47,919 bases of DNA from contig JALHOS010000008.1 of NCBI GenBank assembly GCA_022842905.1, positions 1-47,919 of the forward strand, read 5' to 3'. The translations under genes and the position numbers were made by a program. The notes beneath the pieces are model-generated. The model searched no databases. It saw only the letters and a list, made by a program, of their open reading frames with translations, and was not told where the DNA came from. The stretch comes from Myxococcaceae bacterium (GTDB taxonomy: Bacteria; Myxococcota; Myxococcia; Myxococcales; Myxococcaceae). This document shows, in pieces, positions 17,043 to 24,517 of this stretch (the first letter of the stretch is position 1; each line of letters begins with the position of its first letter).

Positions 17043-17430
17043 TCAGCGACCGCACAACCACGACCCACGGTCCGCCGCAAGCTGGTCGGGAGCGTCCGCT
17101 TCGAGCGGGAGCAGCCGGAGGTCGGAGCGGCGCTCCGCCAAGCGCGGGGAGATGAGGCCCTTCGCCAGCGCGGCCGAGGATGGCCTCGACCTGTGTGTCG
17201 TCGGGCGCGGGCAGCTCCACCACCTCGCGGCCGGCGGAACTCGAGGGAATGGACTGGAAACCGGGGTACCGAGACGGCGAAGCCGCGGGCGGGCGCTCCG
17301 TCGGACCGTCCAGGCGGCCAGAGACCGCGTAGAGCTGGAAGAGCGAGCGCCCCCGGTGCACCGGCTTGGTACACTTCCGGCCGTGCGCAGTGCCGAAGCA
17401 GAACTCCTCCGGCGGTGGATCCGTGGTCAT
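17043..17430 (-). pseudogene. Small conserved-looking gene broken by a one-base frameshift
   Basis: From ATG (17430-17428) the frame reads MTTDPPPEEFCFGTAHGRKC... to about TQVEAIL with strong G/C third positions. Near 17172-17175 (a GGCC) the coding signal jumps by one base into AALAKGLISPRLAERR and SDLRLLPLEADAPDQLAADR, ending at a TGA at 17043-17045. Removing one G restores a roughly 128-residue protein. It is Cys-poor, soluble and unrecognised. Either a recent frameshift or a sequencing error; the clean reading on both sides favours one of these over random sequence. It lies 66 bp before the rhodanese gene on the same strand. Confidence 0.55.
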
Positions 17431-17770
17431 GAGCTGGCGGGGCGCCTGCCTCGTGTGCGGCGGCGCACCCCTACACAGTATGGTCGGATCGCGTTGTCGC
17501 TCCTCGAGGTCGCACGGCCCGTCGCCCGAAGCGAACGAAACCGAAGGCTGCACGAAGAAGCGGCCCAGCCAGTGCGCGCGCTGTGGGTGCGGCTGGCGGC
17601 CCGAAGCGGGGCGCTGGCGCGGTGGCATTCCAGCACGCGCTCGAGTCGGTAGGGGCGTTGGTTCGCGCGCTCCCGTTCCCTAGCGCGGGTCAGCGTGGCG
17701 TCTGCTCGGCGGCCGGCGCTGCTCGAGGACCCGAGGGCGCAGCCCCGTTTTCCGCTAACCTGCCGGCCGC
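17431..17770. other. 340-bp divergent intergenic region
   Basis: It separates the broken minus-strand gene from the plus-strand DUF4388 gene and should hold both promoters. Both strands stay open for long stretches, but none has a consistent coding signal. A plus-strand Cys-rich frame from 17429 (CLVCGG ... CARCGCGW) is the most gene-like, but it lacks a ribosome-binding site. No confident feature. Confidence 0.3.
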
Positions 17771-19324
17771 GTGTTCCCCGCTCCGCGCGACGTCCTCAAA
17801 GCCAAGGAAGGCTCGCTCGGGTCCACGCCCTTCGCGCTGCTCCTCCACGCCATCGCCGTCGAAGAGCGGTCCTGCACGCTCGAGCTGAAGCTGCGCAACT
17901 TGGAGAAGCGCCTGGCCTTCGAAGAAGGCGTGCCGGTGGCTTGTGAGTCCAACCTGCTCCACGAGTCGCTCGGCCACTCGCTGGTGGAGAAGGGCAAGCT
18001 GACCGCCGCGCAGCAGCACGCGCTGCTCGCCGAGTGCGCCGCACAGCAGAAGGACCTGGGCGCGCTGCTCGTCGAGAAGCAGGTGCTGTCCGCCTTCGAC
18101 CTCTTCAAGCACCTCCAGGCCGCGCTCGCGCACCGGATTCTGTCCGTCTTCCACTGGACGGACGCCGCATGGAAGCTCGGGCCCGCGCAGGACGTCGCCG
18201 CGCCCATTCGCACCAACACCGCGCGCCTCGTCTACACCGGCGTGGGGCAGATGCCGGCGGAGGCGCTCCTCAAGCATTTCGCGCCGCCGCCCAGCCTGGT
18301 GCTCACGCTCGACCCCGACGGGCCGAGCGCGCAGGAAGAGCTCAAGCTCTCGGCCAAGGAGCTTCGGCTCATCAAGGAGCTCAAGGGCCGCCCGACGGTG
18401 CAGCACCTGCTCGGCCTGAGCGGCTTCACGCCCGACGAGGTGGCGCGGCGCCTCTTTGCGCTGACGGTGCTGGGCATGGTGAGCCCCGCCCAGCAGGTCG
18501 ACGCCCGGCCGAAGAAGTCGTCGCCGTCTCGGCCGCCCGCCAGCGCGCCCGCGAACGCCGCGAGCGCCAAGCCCAGCGGCTTGCCCTTCCTCGACGCCGA
18601 CGAGGCCACGACGCAGCTGCTCGCCGCCGAGTTCCTCACCCACCGCACGAAGGACCCCTTCGACGTGCTGGGCGTGCCCGTCACCGTCGACGGCGTGGCC
18701 TTGCAGCGAGCGTTCCTGGCCAAGTGTGCGGCGCTCCCGCCGGGGCGCTTCGCCCAGGCCGACGGGCAGAAGAAGGCCGAAGCGCTGCTGCTCGCGTACG
18801 CCAAGGCCTTCGGCGCGCTGTCCGAGCACGAGAGCTTCCAGCTGCACAAGAAGCGCCGCGAGGTCGCCCAGGCCGCGAAGCAGAGCGGAGGGCCAAACCC
18901 CGCGCGCGCCGCCGAGCAGATGAAGATCCGCACCCAGCTGCTCGACGCCGACAGTCAATTCCAGACGGGGCTCGAGCGGCTGAAGACGGGCAACCTTCGC
19001 GGCGCGCTCGAGCACTTCGAGTACGCGTGCGACATCGAGCCCAAAGGCCGCTTCCTGGCGTACCTCGCGTACACCCGCTTCAAGGACAGCCCGGTGGGGC
19101 AGGGCAGCAAGGCGCTCGCTGAGCTGGCGCAGGCCTGTGAGGTGGCGCCGGACTGTGAAGAGGCGTGGGCCTTCCGCGCCGAAGTCGCCACGGGCCTGGG
19201 TCGACACGACGAAGCCGAGGCGGCGTGGCGCAGGGCGTCCAAGCTCGGGCCGGGTAAGTCTCGCTACGTCGACGGCATCAAACACGCGGCCGCTGCGGCG
19301 AAGGCCTCCGTCGGGCGGCGGTAG
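17771..19324 (+). CDS. DUF4388 protein with degenerate J-like domain and TPR tail
   Basis: 517 aa, GTG start. Residues 1 to about 150 match the DUF4388 domain common in Myxococcota signalling proteins (GSLGSTPFALLLHAIAVEE, TLELKLRNLEKRLAFEEGVP). A winged-helix-like segment follows (about 190-240; LIKELKGRPTVQHLLGLS), then a Ser/Pro/Ala linker. Next is a J-domain-like helical pair (DPFDVLGVPVTVDGVALQRA ... EALLLAYAKAFGALSEHESF) that lacks the HPD motif, so DnaK stimulation is unlikely. The last 130 residues are TPR-like (FQTGLERLKTGNLRGALEHF, EAWAFRAEVATGLGRHDEAE). Probably a cytosolic scaffold in signalling; function unknown. It appears monocistronic. Confidence 0.8.
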   Translation: MFPAPRDVLKAKEGSLGSTPFALLLHAIAVEERSCTLELKLRNLEKRLAFEEGVPVACESNLLHESLGHSLVEKGKLTAAQQHALLAECAAQQKDLGALLVEKQVLSAFDLFKHLQAALAHRILSVFHWTDAAWKLGPAQDVAAPIRTNTARLVYTGVGQMPAEALLKHFAPPPSLVLTLDPDGPSAQEELKLSAKELRLIKELKGRPTVQHLLGLSGFTPDEVARRLFALTVLGMVSPAQQVDARPKKSSPSRPPASAPANAASAKPSGLPFLDADEATTQLLAAEFLTHRTKDPFDVLGVPVTVDGVALQRAFLAKCAALPPGRFAQADGQKKAEALLLAYAKAFGALSEHESFQLHKKRREVAQAAKQSGGPNPARAAEQMKIRTQLLDADSQFQTGLERLKTGNLRGALEHFEYACDIEPKGRFLAYLAYTRFKDSPVGQGSKALAELAQACEVAPDCEEAWAFRAEVATGLGRHDEAEAAWRRASKLGPGKSRYVDGIKHAAAAAKASVGRR

Positions 19325-19440
19325 AAGCGCACTTTTTCGCAGACGCAAAACGCGCTGGTGCGGCGGGTGGGCCCGTGGTTTCTCCACCGCTCCCCACGCC
19401 GTCTGAAGTCCACGACGGCCAACTCCCGAAGAGGGCTCCC

Positions 19441-20388
19441 ATGCGCCTGCGTCTGCTGCTCACTTCCTGCGTCTCGCTCTGCACAACCGCCGCGCTCGCC
19501 GACATCGCCCCGCCCAAGCCGGTCGCCAAGCCCGCCGCCGCGCCCGCACCCGCCGCTGCGCCGCCCAAGGACTTCTTCACCGTCGGCCTCGTCGCCTCGC
19601 TCAACGACGAGAAGGCCGCCGCGCAGGCCGACGCGCTCGCGGGCTTCCTCGGCGGCACCGTCGGCAAGACGACGCGCGCGCGCATCTTCCACGACTACGA
19701 CGAGCTGGCCTCCGCCGTCGCTTCAGGCAGCGTCGACTTCGCGCTCATGGGGCCGCTGGCGTTCCTGCGCGTCGACCCCAAGAAGGCGGCGCTGCTGTTC
19801 CGCACGGTGCGCAAAGGCAAGGCCACGTACCGCGCGGTGCTCTTCGCCAAGCCCGGCAGCGCGCTCAAGGGCGGCATGGACGCGCTGCGCAAGGCCAAGA
19901 GCCTCAAGGTGGGCTGGGTCGACGCGAGCAGTGCCACGGGCTACCTGCTGCCCAAGGCGCTCCTGCTGCAGAGCGGCATCAACCCCGTGGAGATTTTCGA
20001 AGTGCAGGACTTCGCCGGCAGCCACGACGCGGTGTGCACCGGCGTGGCCGAAGGGAAATGGGACGTGGGCGCCACCTTCACCGACGACCCCGCGCCCGCG
20101 CCGCCCAAGGTGACGGGGTGCCAGGCGGTGCTCGGGCAGAAGAAGGCCGACGCCCTCACGGTCGTCGCGGTGACGGGGGAGATTCCCAACGACGTGCTCG
20201 TCGCGTCCGCGGCCGTCCCCAAGGCGCTGACCGACAAGGTGCTCGCCGCGGCCAAGGGCCTGTCCGGCAGTGAGCCGGGCAAGAAGACGCTGGCCAATGC
20301 GCTCTTGGCTGAAGGGGTTGCTGACGTGACGAGCGCCGACTTCGAGCCCGTGCGCAAGGCGCTCGACGCCTTCCACCGGCCCTTCTGA
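19441..20388 (+). CDS. PhnD-like phosphate/phosphonate-type periplasmic binding protein
   Basis: 315 aa from ATG 19441, preceded by AGAGGG. A signal peptide (MRLRLLLTSCVSLCTTAALA) and an Ala/Pro linker lead into a PhnD-type fold: FTVGLVASLNDEKAAAQADA, VDFALMGPLAFL, VGWVDASSATGYLLPKALLL, GKWDVGATFTDDP. The SATGYLLPKALL helix is the family's anion-binding loop. No ABC permease or ATPase gene is nearby, so this is an orphan binding protein, probably for sensing or for a transporter encoded elsewhere. It is followed after 18 bp by a small lipoprotein gene in the same direction, suggesting an operon. Confidence 0.85.
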   Translation: MRLRLLLTSCVSLCTTAALADIAPPKPVAKPAAAPAPAAAPPKDFFTVGLVASLNDEKAAAQADALAGFLGGTVGKTTRARIFHDYDELASAVASGSVDFALMGPLAFLRVDPKKAALLFRTVRKGKATYRAVLFAKPGSALKGGMDALRKAKSLKVGWVDASSATGYLLPKALLLQSGINPVEIFEVQDFAGSHDAVCTGVAEGKWDVGATFTDDPAPAPPKVTGCQAVLGQKKADALTVVAVTGEIPNDVLVASAAVPKALTDKVLAAAKGLSGSEPGKKTLANALLAEGVADVTSADFEPVRKALDAFHRPF

Positions 20389-20406
20389 GTCGTCGATACT
20401 GCCGCG

Positions 20407-20766
20407 GTGTCCATGCGCTGGCTTTCCTGGTTCTTGTGCGCGGCCTTCGCAGGCTGCGCCGTTCCAGCGTTGGACGAGGTCGGCAAGCGCTGCGCGGCGG
20501 ATCGGCCCTGCACGCCGCCCTGGGTCTGCGCCCCCGCCGCCGATGGGCTCGAGCGCTGCCAGCGCCGCGGTGAGGTGTACGACGCGGGCCCGCAGTTCGA
20601 CTCCGCGCTGACGCAGGCGCCGGTGACGACGACGCAGCCCAAGGACAAGCAGACGAACGGCCGATACGAGAACTGGGGCATGGTGAGTCAGCCCGTCAGC
20701 GCGGAGCAGACCAACGGCGCGTACGTGCACCGCGGCGGCTTTCTCCAGAAAGTGGTCGGGCCGTGA
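20407..20766 (+). CDS. Small Cys-containing lipoprotein
   Basis: 119 aa with GTG start; an in-frame ATG at 20413 is also possible. Lipobox in WFLCAAFAGC. The next 40 residues contain four Cys (KRCAADRPCTPPWVCAP ... CQRRGE), a short version of the Cys-rich modules seen in this genome. The C-terminal half is polar with no known motif. It starts 18 bp after the PhnD-like gene and overlaps the next gene by 4 bp (GTGA). Function unknown. Confidence 0.7.
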   Translation: MSMRWLSWFLCAAFAGCAVPALDEVGKRCAADRPCTPPWVCAPAADGLERCQRRGEVYDAGPQFDSALTQAPVTTTQPKDKQTNGRYENWGMVSQPVSAEQTNGAYVHRGGFLQKVVGP

Positions 20767-21419
20767 GCGTCGGTGTCGCGAGGCTGGGTGGGCTGCTCTG
20801 GGTCGCCGCGGTGTCCGCGTCGGCTGCGCCGCTCGGAGGTCTCCCAACGCAAGGCCCGACGGTGAGCGCCTTCGTTCTGCGCGGCTGGGCGCTCGAGTCC
20901 ACCACCCAAGCGGACCTCGACGGCGACGGGCTTGCCGACGCGGTGCTCGTGCTGCTGCAAGACGGCGCCGCGGAGCGCGCCCGCGCGGTGGTGTGGCTCC
21001 ACGCGGTGAAGGACGGCGGCTTTCGCCTGGTCGACTCCAACGTGGGCCTGCTCGCCTGCTTCGGCTGCCTGGGCATGAAGGGCGGCGACGCGCAGCCCGA
21101 CATCGAGGTGAAGGGCCAGGTGGTGTCCTTCTCTCAGTCCGGCGGCTCCCGCGACGCGTACGGCGCGACGCACCGCTTCCGCTTCGAGAAGGCGGGCGTT
21201 CGGTTGATCGGCCATGACGACGACGACATCGACACGCTCACCGGCGCGAGCACCAGCACCAGCCGAAACTTGCTGACGGGCTTGACGGTCGTCACCACGC
21301 AGCCGGCTGAGCGCGACGACAACGACCAGCCGACGCACGCCAAGCCGACGACGAAGAAGGTCCGCGGCAAGCCCGCGCCGCCGCTGCTGCTGCGCGACGT
21401 GAAGGGCTTCGGCGACTAG
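20763..21419 (+). CDS. Secreted protein with FG-GAP-like segment, unknown function
   Basis: 218 aa from the GTG that overlaps the previous stop. N-terminal signal-like segment (GGLLWVAAVSASAAP). Residues 45-130 include ADLDGDGLADAVLVLL, an FG-GAP/VCBS-like calcium-binding turn, followed by VWLHAVKDGGFRLVDS, i.e. a propeller-blade-like strand pair. The tail is basic and Thr/Lys-rich (PTTKKVRGKPAPPLLLRD). Third gene of the PhnD-like operon. No enzyme motif. Confidence 0.7.
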   Translation: MSVGVARLGGLLWVAAVSASAAPLGGLPTQGPTVSAFVLRGWALESTTQADLDGDGLADAVLVLLQDGAAERARAVVWLHAVKDGGFRLVDSNVGLLACFGCLGMKGGDAQPDIEVKGQVVSFSQSGGSRDAYGATHRFRFEKAGVRLIGHDDDDIDTLTGASTSTSRNLLTGLTVVTTQPAERDDNDQPTHAKPTTKKVRGKPAPPLLLRDVKGFGD

Positions 21420-21677
21420 CCGTCCGGCCGAGGAGCGTTCCGACCGCGCCCGACTGCCGAGCTTCGAGCCGCGCGAGGAAGAGGCCCAGCGTGACTCGTC
21501 GGTCCTTCAAGGCGCGCTGACGATGTCCGGCCAAGTCGCTCGGCGCTTTGGGCGACGGGCGCGCGGGACTCGACACCCGGCTCAGTCCCACCACGAACGG
21601 CCAGGGCGCCATTCGGCGCGCCGTGACAGGGCGGTGGCGTGCCCGGGCCTACCGTCGGCCTCGTGAGCCAAGACGTC

Positions 21678-22316
21678 ATGAAGGTGAAGCCGCTGCTGCG
21701 AGGAACGTCCCACGCGCTGGGCTTCTTCGGCGCCGCGTACGGGTGGTTGGTGCTGTTGCAGGCCTGCGGGCCGTCCGCGCTGCGCGTCGCGGGGCTGGTG
21801 CACGGCACGTCGCTGGTGGCCATGCTCGGCGTGTCCGGGCTGTACCACCAGGTGAACTGGTCCGAGCGAGCGCGCGCGGTGCTGCGCCGGCTGGACCACG
21901 CCACCATCTACGCCCTCATCGCGGGCTCCTTGACGCCCTACGCGGTGCTCGTCGCTGGCGGTGAAGCCAAGTGGTGGCTGTGGGCGTACTGGGCCGTGGC
22001 CATGAGCTGCGCGCTGTTCGCCGCCTTCGTCGACCACGGGCTGCGCTGGCTGCGCGCGGGCTTGAACGTCGCCGTCGGCCTGTCGGCGATCCCCGTCGTC
22101 TGGCACCTGCCCGGGCTCATCGGCCCGGCCCGCGTCGCCGTGCTCGTCGGAGGCTCCGCCATCTACATTCTCGGTGCCGTCGTCTACGCGCGACGCTGGC
22201 CCAACCCCAACCCGCGCGTCTTCGGCTACCACGAGGTGTTTCACCTCATGGTCGTGCTCGCCGCCGCGCTGCAGTACGGCGTGACGCTCAGCGTGCTCAA
22301 GGAGCTCGGCGGCTGA
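21678..22316 (+). CDS. Hemolysin III / PAQR-family membrane protein
   Basis: About 212 aa from ATG 21678; GTG codons at 21663 and 21639 are in-frame alternatives. Seven hydrophobic helices. Family motifs are present: LVHGTSLVAMLGVSGLYHQV (Ser and His), RLDHATIYALIAGSLTPY, and the C-terminal YHEVFHLMVVLAAALQYGV with the paired His of the putative zinc hydrolase site. Bacterial hemolysin III proteins belong to the PAQR/CREST superfamily; a lipid hydrolase role has been proposed, but haemolysis is not a reliable inference. It stands alone. Confidence 0.9.
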   Translation: MKVKPLLRGTSHALGFFGAAYGWLVLLQACGPSALRVAGLVHGTSLVAMLGVSGLYHQVNWSERARAVLRRLDHATIYALIAGSLTPYAVLVAGGEAKWWLWAYWAVAMSCALFAAFVDHGLRWLRAGLNVAVGLSAIPVVWHLPGLIGPARVAVLVGGSAIYILGAVVYARRWPNPNPRVFGYHEVFHLMVVLAAALQYGVTLSVLKELGG

Positions 22317-22329
22317 GCCCAAGCAGTCC

Positions 22330-22512
22330 TCACTGGTGGGTGCCGAGCGTCACCAGCGTCAGCGACCAGCGGGAGTCGTCGAAGAGCATGGTGATGTCGA
22401 CCATGCCGTCGCCCACGTCGATCAGCACGGAGTCCTGCGTGATGCGCTGGCCCGGCAGCACCGGCAGGAGTTGTGGTCAGCCAGGTGGTGGCGCGGGGCG
22501 CCCCAAGGTCAT
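22330..22512 (-). pseudogene. Short gene remnant with in-frame TGA
   Basis: From ATG (22512-22510) the frame reads MTLGRPAPPPG, then meets TGA at 22479-22477. It then continues for 48 codons with almost uniform G/C third positions (VLPGQRITQDSVLIDVGDG, MVDITMLFDDSRWSLTLVTL) to a TGA at 22332-22330. The coding signal after the internal stop is as strong as in intact neighbours, so this is real coding sequence of an unrecognised family that is broken or has a start I cannot see. Confidence 0.45.
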
Positions 22513-22619
22513 GGGGTGACCCGCGTCCCGCCTGTCCGAGAGCCCGCCGTGAGCGCGGTCGACAGTCAGGTCCCCAGCCCCGTTGCCTTGAAGGCCGCTC
22601 CCGCGTCAGCTTCGGCGCT

Positions 22620-22901
22620 TCACGTCGCGATGCGCTTGTGCCCGTTCATGCAGACGAGCTCACCGGCGGTGGCGCTAGCCTTCATGTCGCGGCCGCACAC
22701 GCGGCAGGGCGCGGCGCTGACGGGCGCCGACGGGCCGCCGGCCGGCTTGAGCTTGGCGAGCTCTTCGCTCACCTTGGCGAGCAGCTCTCCGCGCACGCCC
22801 TTGTACTTGCCCTGCAGCTTGGCCAGCCCCTGCATCATTTCCTGGTACTGCGCTTCACGGCCGTCTTCGAACGTCAGCTTGGTGTTGGTCAGAATGGTCA
22901 T
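22620..22901 (-). CDS. Small zinc-ribbon protein with helical N-terminus
   Basis: 93 aa with a good ribosome-binding site (GGAGATGAACC before ATG). Residues 15-50 form a charged amphipathic helix (REAQYQEMMQGLAKLQGKYK), residues 65-90 a probable zinc site (CRVCGRDM ... LVCMNGHKR: three Cys plus His). No transmembrane segment. Divergent from the dihydroorotase gene. Function unknown; the compact size suggests a nucleic-acid or protein-binding accessory. Confidence 0.75.
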   Translation of the reverse strand: MTILTNTKLTFEDGREAQYQEMMQGLAKLQGKYKGVRGELLAKVSEELAKLKPAGGPSAPVSAAPCRVCGRDMKASATAGELVCMNGHKRIAT

Positions 22902-23102
22902 GGTTCATCTCCGAAGGAGGACGCCAAGCGTGATCCTCTCGAGCGCCGCTCGCAACACCCTCGCGCTCGCCGATCCATCATTCTGTGTTCGGCAGCTCTT
23001 TCGCCGGGTTTGGCGGGTGTTCTGATCGCGCCGGAGGCCGATTTTTCGGCACGCCAGCGACGTCCTCCCCAAAACCGTCGCGGCTTGCTAGGCGCCTTCC
23101 TC

Positions 23103-24413
23103 ATGTTCGACCTGCTCTTGAAGAACGGCACTTGCCTGACCCCCAACGGCCGCGTGCGCTGCGACGTGGGTGTGCGCGACGGCCGCATCGAAGCGCTCGG
23201 CGTGCCGGCGTCGGCCGCGGCGAAGGACGTGCTCGACTGCACCGGGCTGCACGTGCTGCCCGGCGTCATCGACACGCAGGTGCACTTCCGAGAGCCTGGG
23301 CTGACGCACAAGGAAGACATCGGCAGCGGCAGCGCGAGCGCCGCGCTCGGCGGCGTCACCGCGTTCTGTGAAATGCCGAACACGACGCCGAGCACGGACT
23401 CGGCGGAGCGGCTCAACTGGAAGGTGGCGCGCGCCAAGGAGACGTCGTGGACGGACTTCGCGTTCTACGTGGGCGCGACGGCTCAGAACGTGGCCGCGCT
23501 GGGGGCGCTCGAGCGCCTCGAAGGCTGCGCCGGCGTGAAGATGTTCCTCGGCAGCTCGACCGGCAACCTGCTCGTCGACGACACCGTCACCATGGCCGCG
23601 GTGCTGGCCAGCGGGCGCCGCCGCATCGCCTGTCACAGCGAAGACGAGGCGAGGCTCAAGGAACGCAAGCCGCTCACCGACGGCAAGACCGCGCACGTGC
23701 ACCCCGAGTGGCGCGACGAAGAGTGCGCGGTGCGCTCGACGGCGCGGCTGCTCGACTTGGCGAAGCTCACCGGCCGGCAGGTGCACGTGCTGCACGTCAC
23801 CACCGCAGAAGAAATTCCCCTGCTCGCCCGCGCCAAGGCCTTCGCGTCGTGTGAAGTCTCGCCGCAGCACCTGACGCTGTTCGCGCCCGACTGCTACGAC
23901 CGGCTCGGCACCTTCGCGCAGATGAACCCGCCCATTCGCGAGCGGCGGCACCTCGAGGCGTTGTGGGAAGCCGTGCGCAGCGGCGTCTTCGACGTGCTGG
24001 GGTCGGACCACGCGCCGCACACCCGCGAGGAGAAGGCGAAGCCGTACCCCGCCTCTCCGTCCGGCATGCCGGGCGTGCAGACGCTGGTCCCCGTCATGCT
24101 GACGCACGTCGCGCAGGGGCGGCTCTCGCTCGAGCGCTTCGTCGACCTGACGGCGAGCGGCGCGGCGCGGCTGTTTGGCCTGACGACGAAGGGCCGCCTC
24201 GCGGTGGGCTTCGACGCCGACTTCACGGTGGTGGACTTGGCGGCCAAGCGCACCATCACCACCGACTGGTCCAAGTCGCGCTGCGGGTGGACGCCCTTCG
24301 ACGGCTTCGAAGCCGAAGGCTGGCCCGTGGCCACCGTCATTCGCGGCGCGGTCGTCATGAAGGACGGCCAGCTCCTCGGCAAGCCGTCGGGTCAGCCGCT
24401 GCGCTTCGCCTGA
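23103..24413 (+). CDS. pyrC: Dihydroorotase (class I-type amidohydrolase)
   Basis: 436 aa. Amidohydrolase fold with VLPGVIDTQVHFREPGLT near residue 55, GGVTAFCEMPNTTPS, the CACHSED-like HSEDEARLKERK, HVLHVTTAEEIP (His ligands), and DVLGSDHAPHTREEK (catalytic Asp). Known reaction: carbamoyl-aspartate to dihydroorotate in pyrimidine synthesis. The usual first His of the HxH metal motif is Gln (DTQVH); I recall this variant in a dihydroorotase subfamily of other proteobacteria, so it is probably family-typical rather than a defect. No other pyr gene is nearby. Start ATG chosen because the long upstream extension reads through non-coding-like sequence. Confidence 0.85.
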   Translation: MFDLLLKNGTCLTPNGRVRCDVGVRDGRIEALGVPASAAAKDVLDCTGLHVLPGVIDTQVHFREPGLTHKEDIGSGSASAALGGVTAFCEMPNTTPSTDSAERLNWKVARAKETSWTDFAFYVGATAQNVAALGALERLEGCAGVKMFLGSSTGNLLVDDTVTMAAVLASGRRRIACHSEDEARLKERKPLTDGKTAHVHPEWRDEECAVRSTARLLDLAKLTGRQVHVLHVTTAEEIPLLARAKAFASCEVSPQHLTLFAPDCYDRLGTFAQMNPPIRERRHLEALWEAVRSGVFDVLGSDHAPHTREEKAKPYPASPSGMPGVQTLVPVMLTHVAQGRLSLERFVDLTASGAARLFGLTTKGRLAVGFDADFTVVDLAAKRTITTDWSKSRCGWTPFDGFEAEGWPVATVIRGAVVMKDGQLLGKPSGQPLRFA

Positions 24414-24517
24414 CGGGTGGGAGGGTTGCGCGCAGTCGACTCGCCGCGCTAGGGGTGGACGCCTTCGGGAGCAGGGGCCTCGTTCATTCGAACCACAGGC
24501 CACAAGGAGTCACGGGC

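Noticed and set aside
17366-17683. Plus-strand Cys-rich frame (CLVCGG ... CARCGCGW) that could be a small zinc protein
   Set aside because: No ribosome-binding site, mixed third-position signal, and it overlaps the start of the opposite-strand broken gene.
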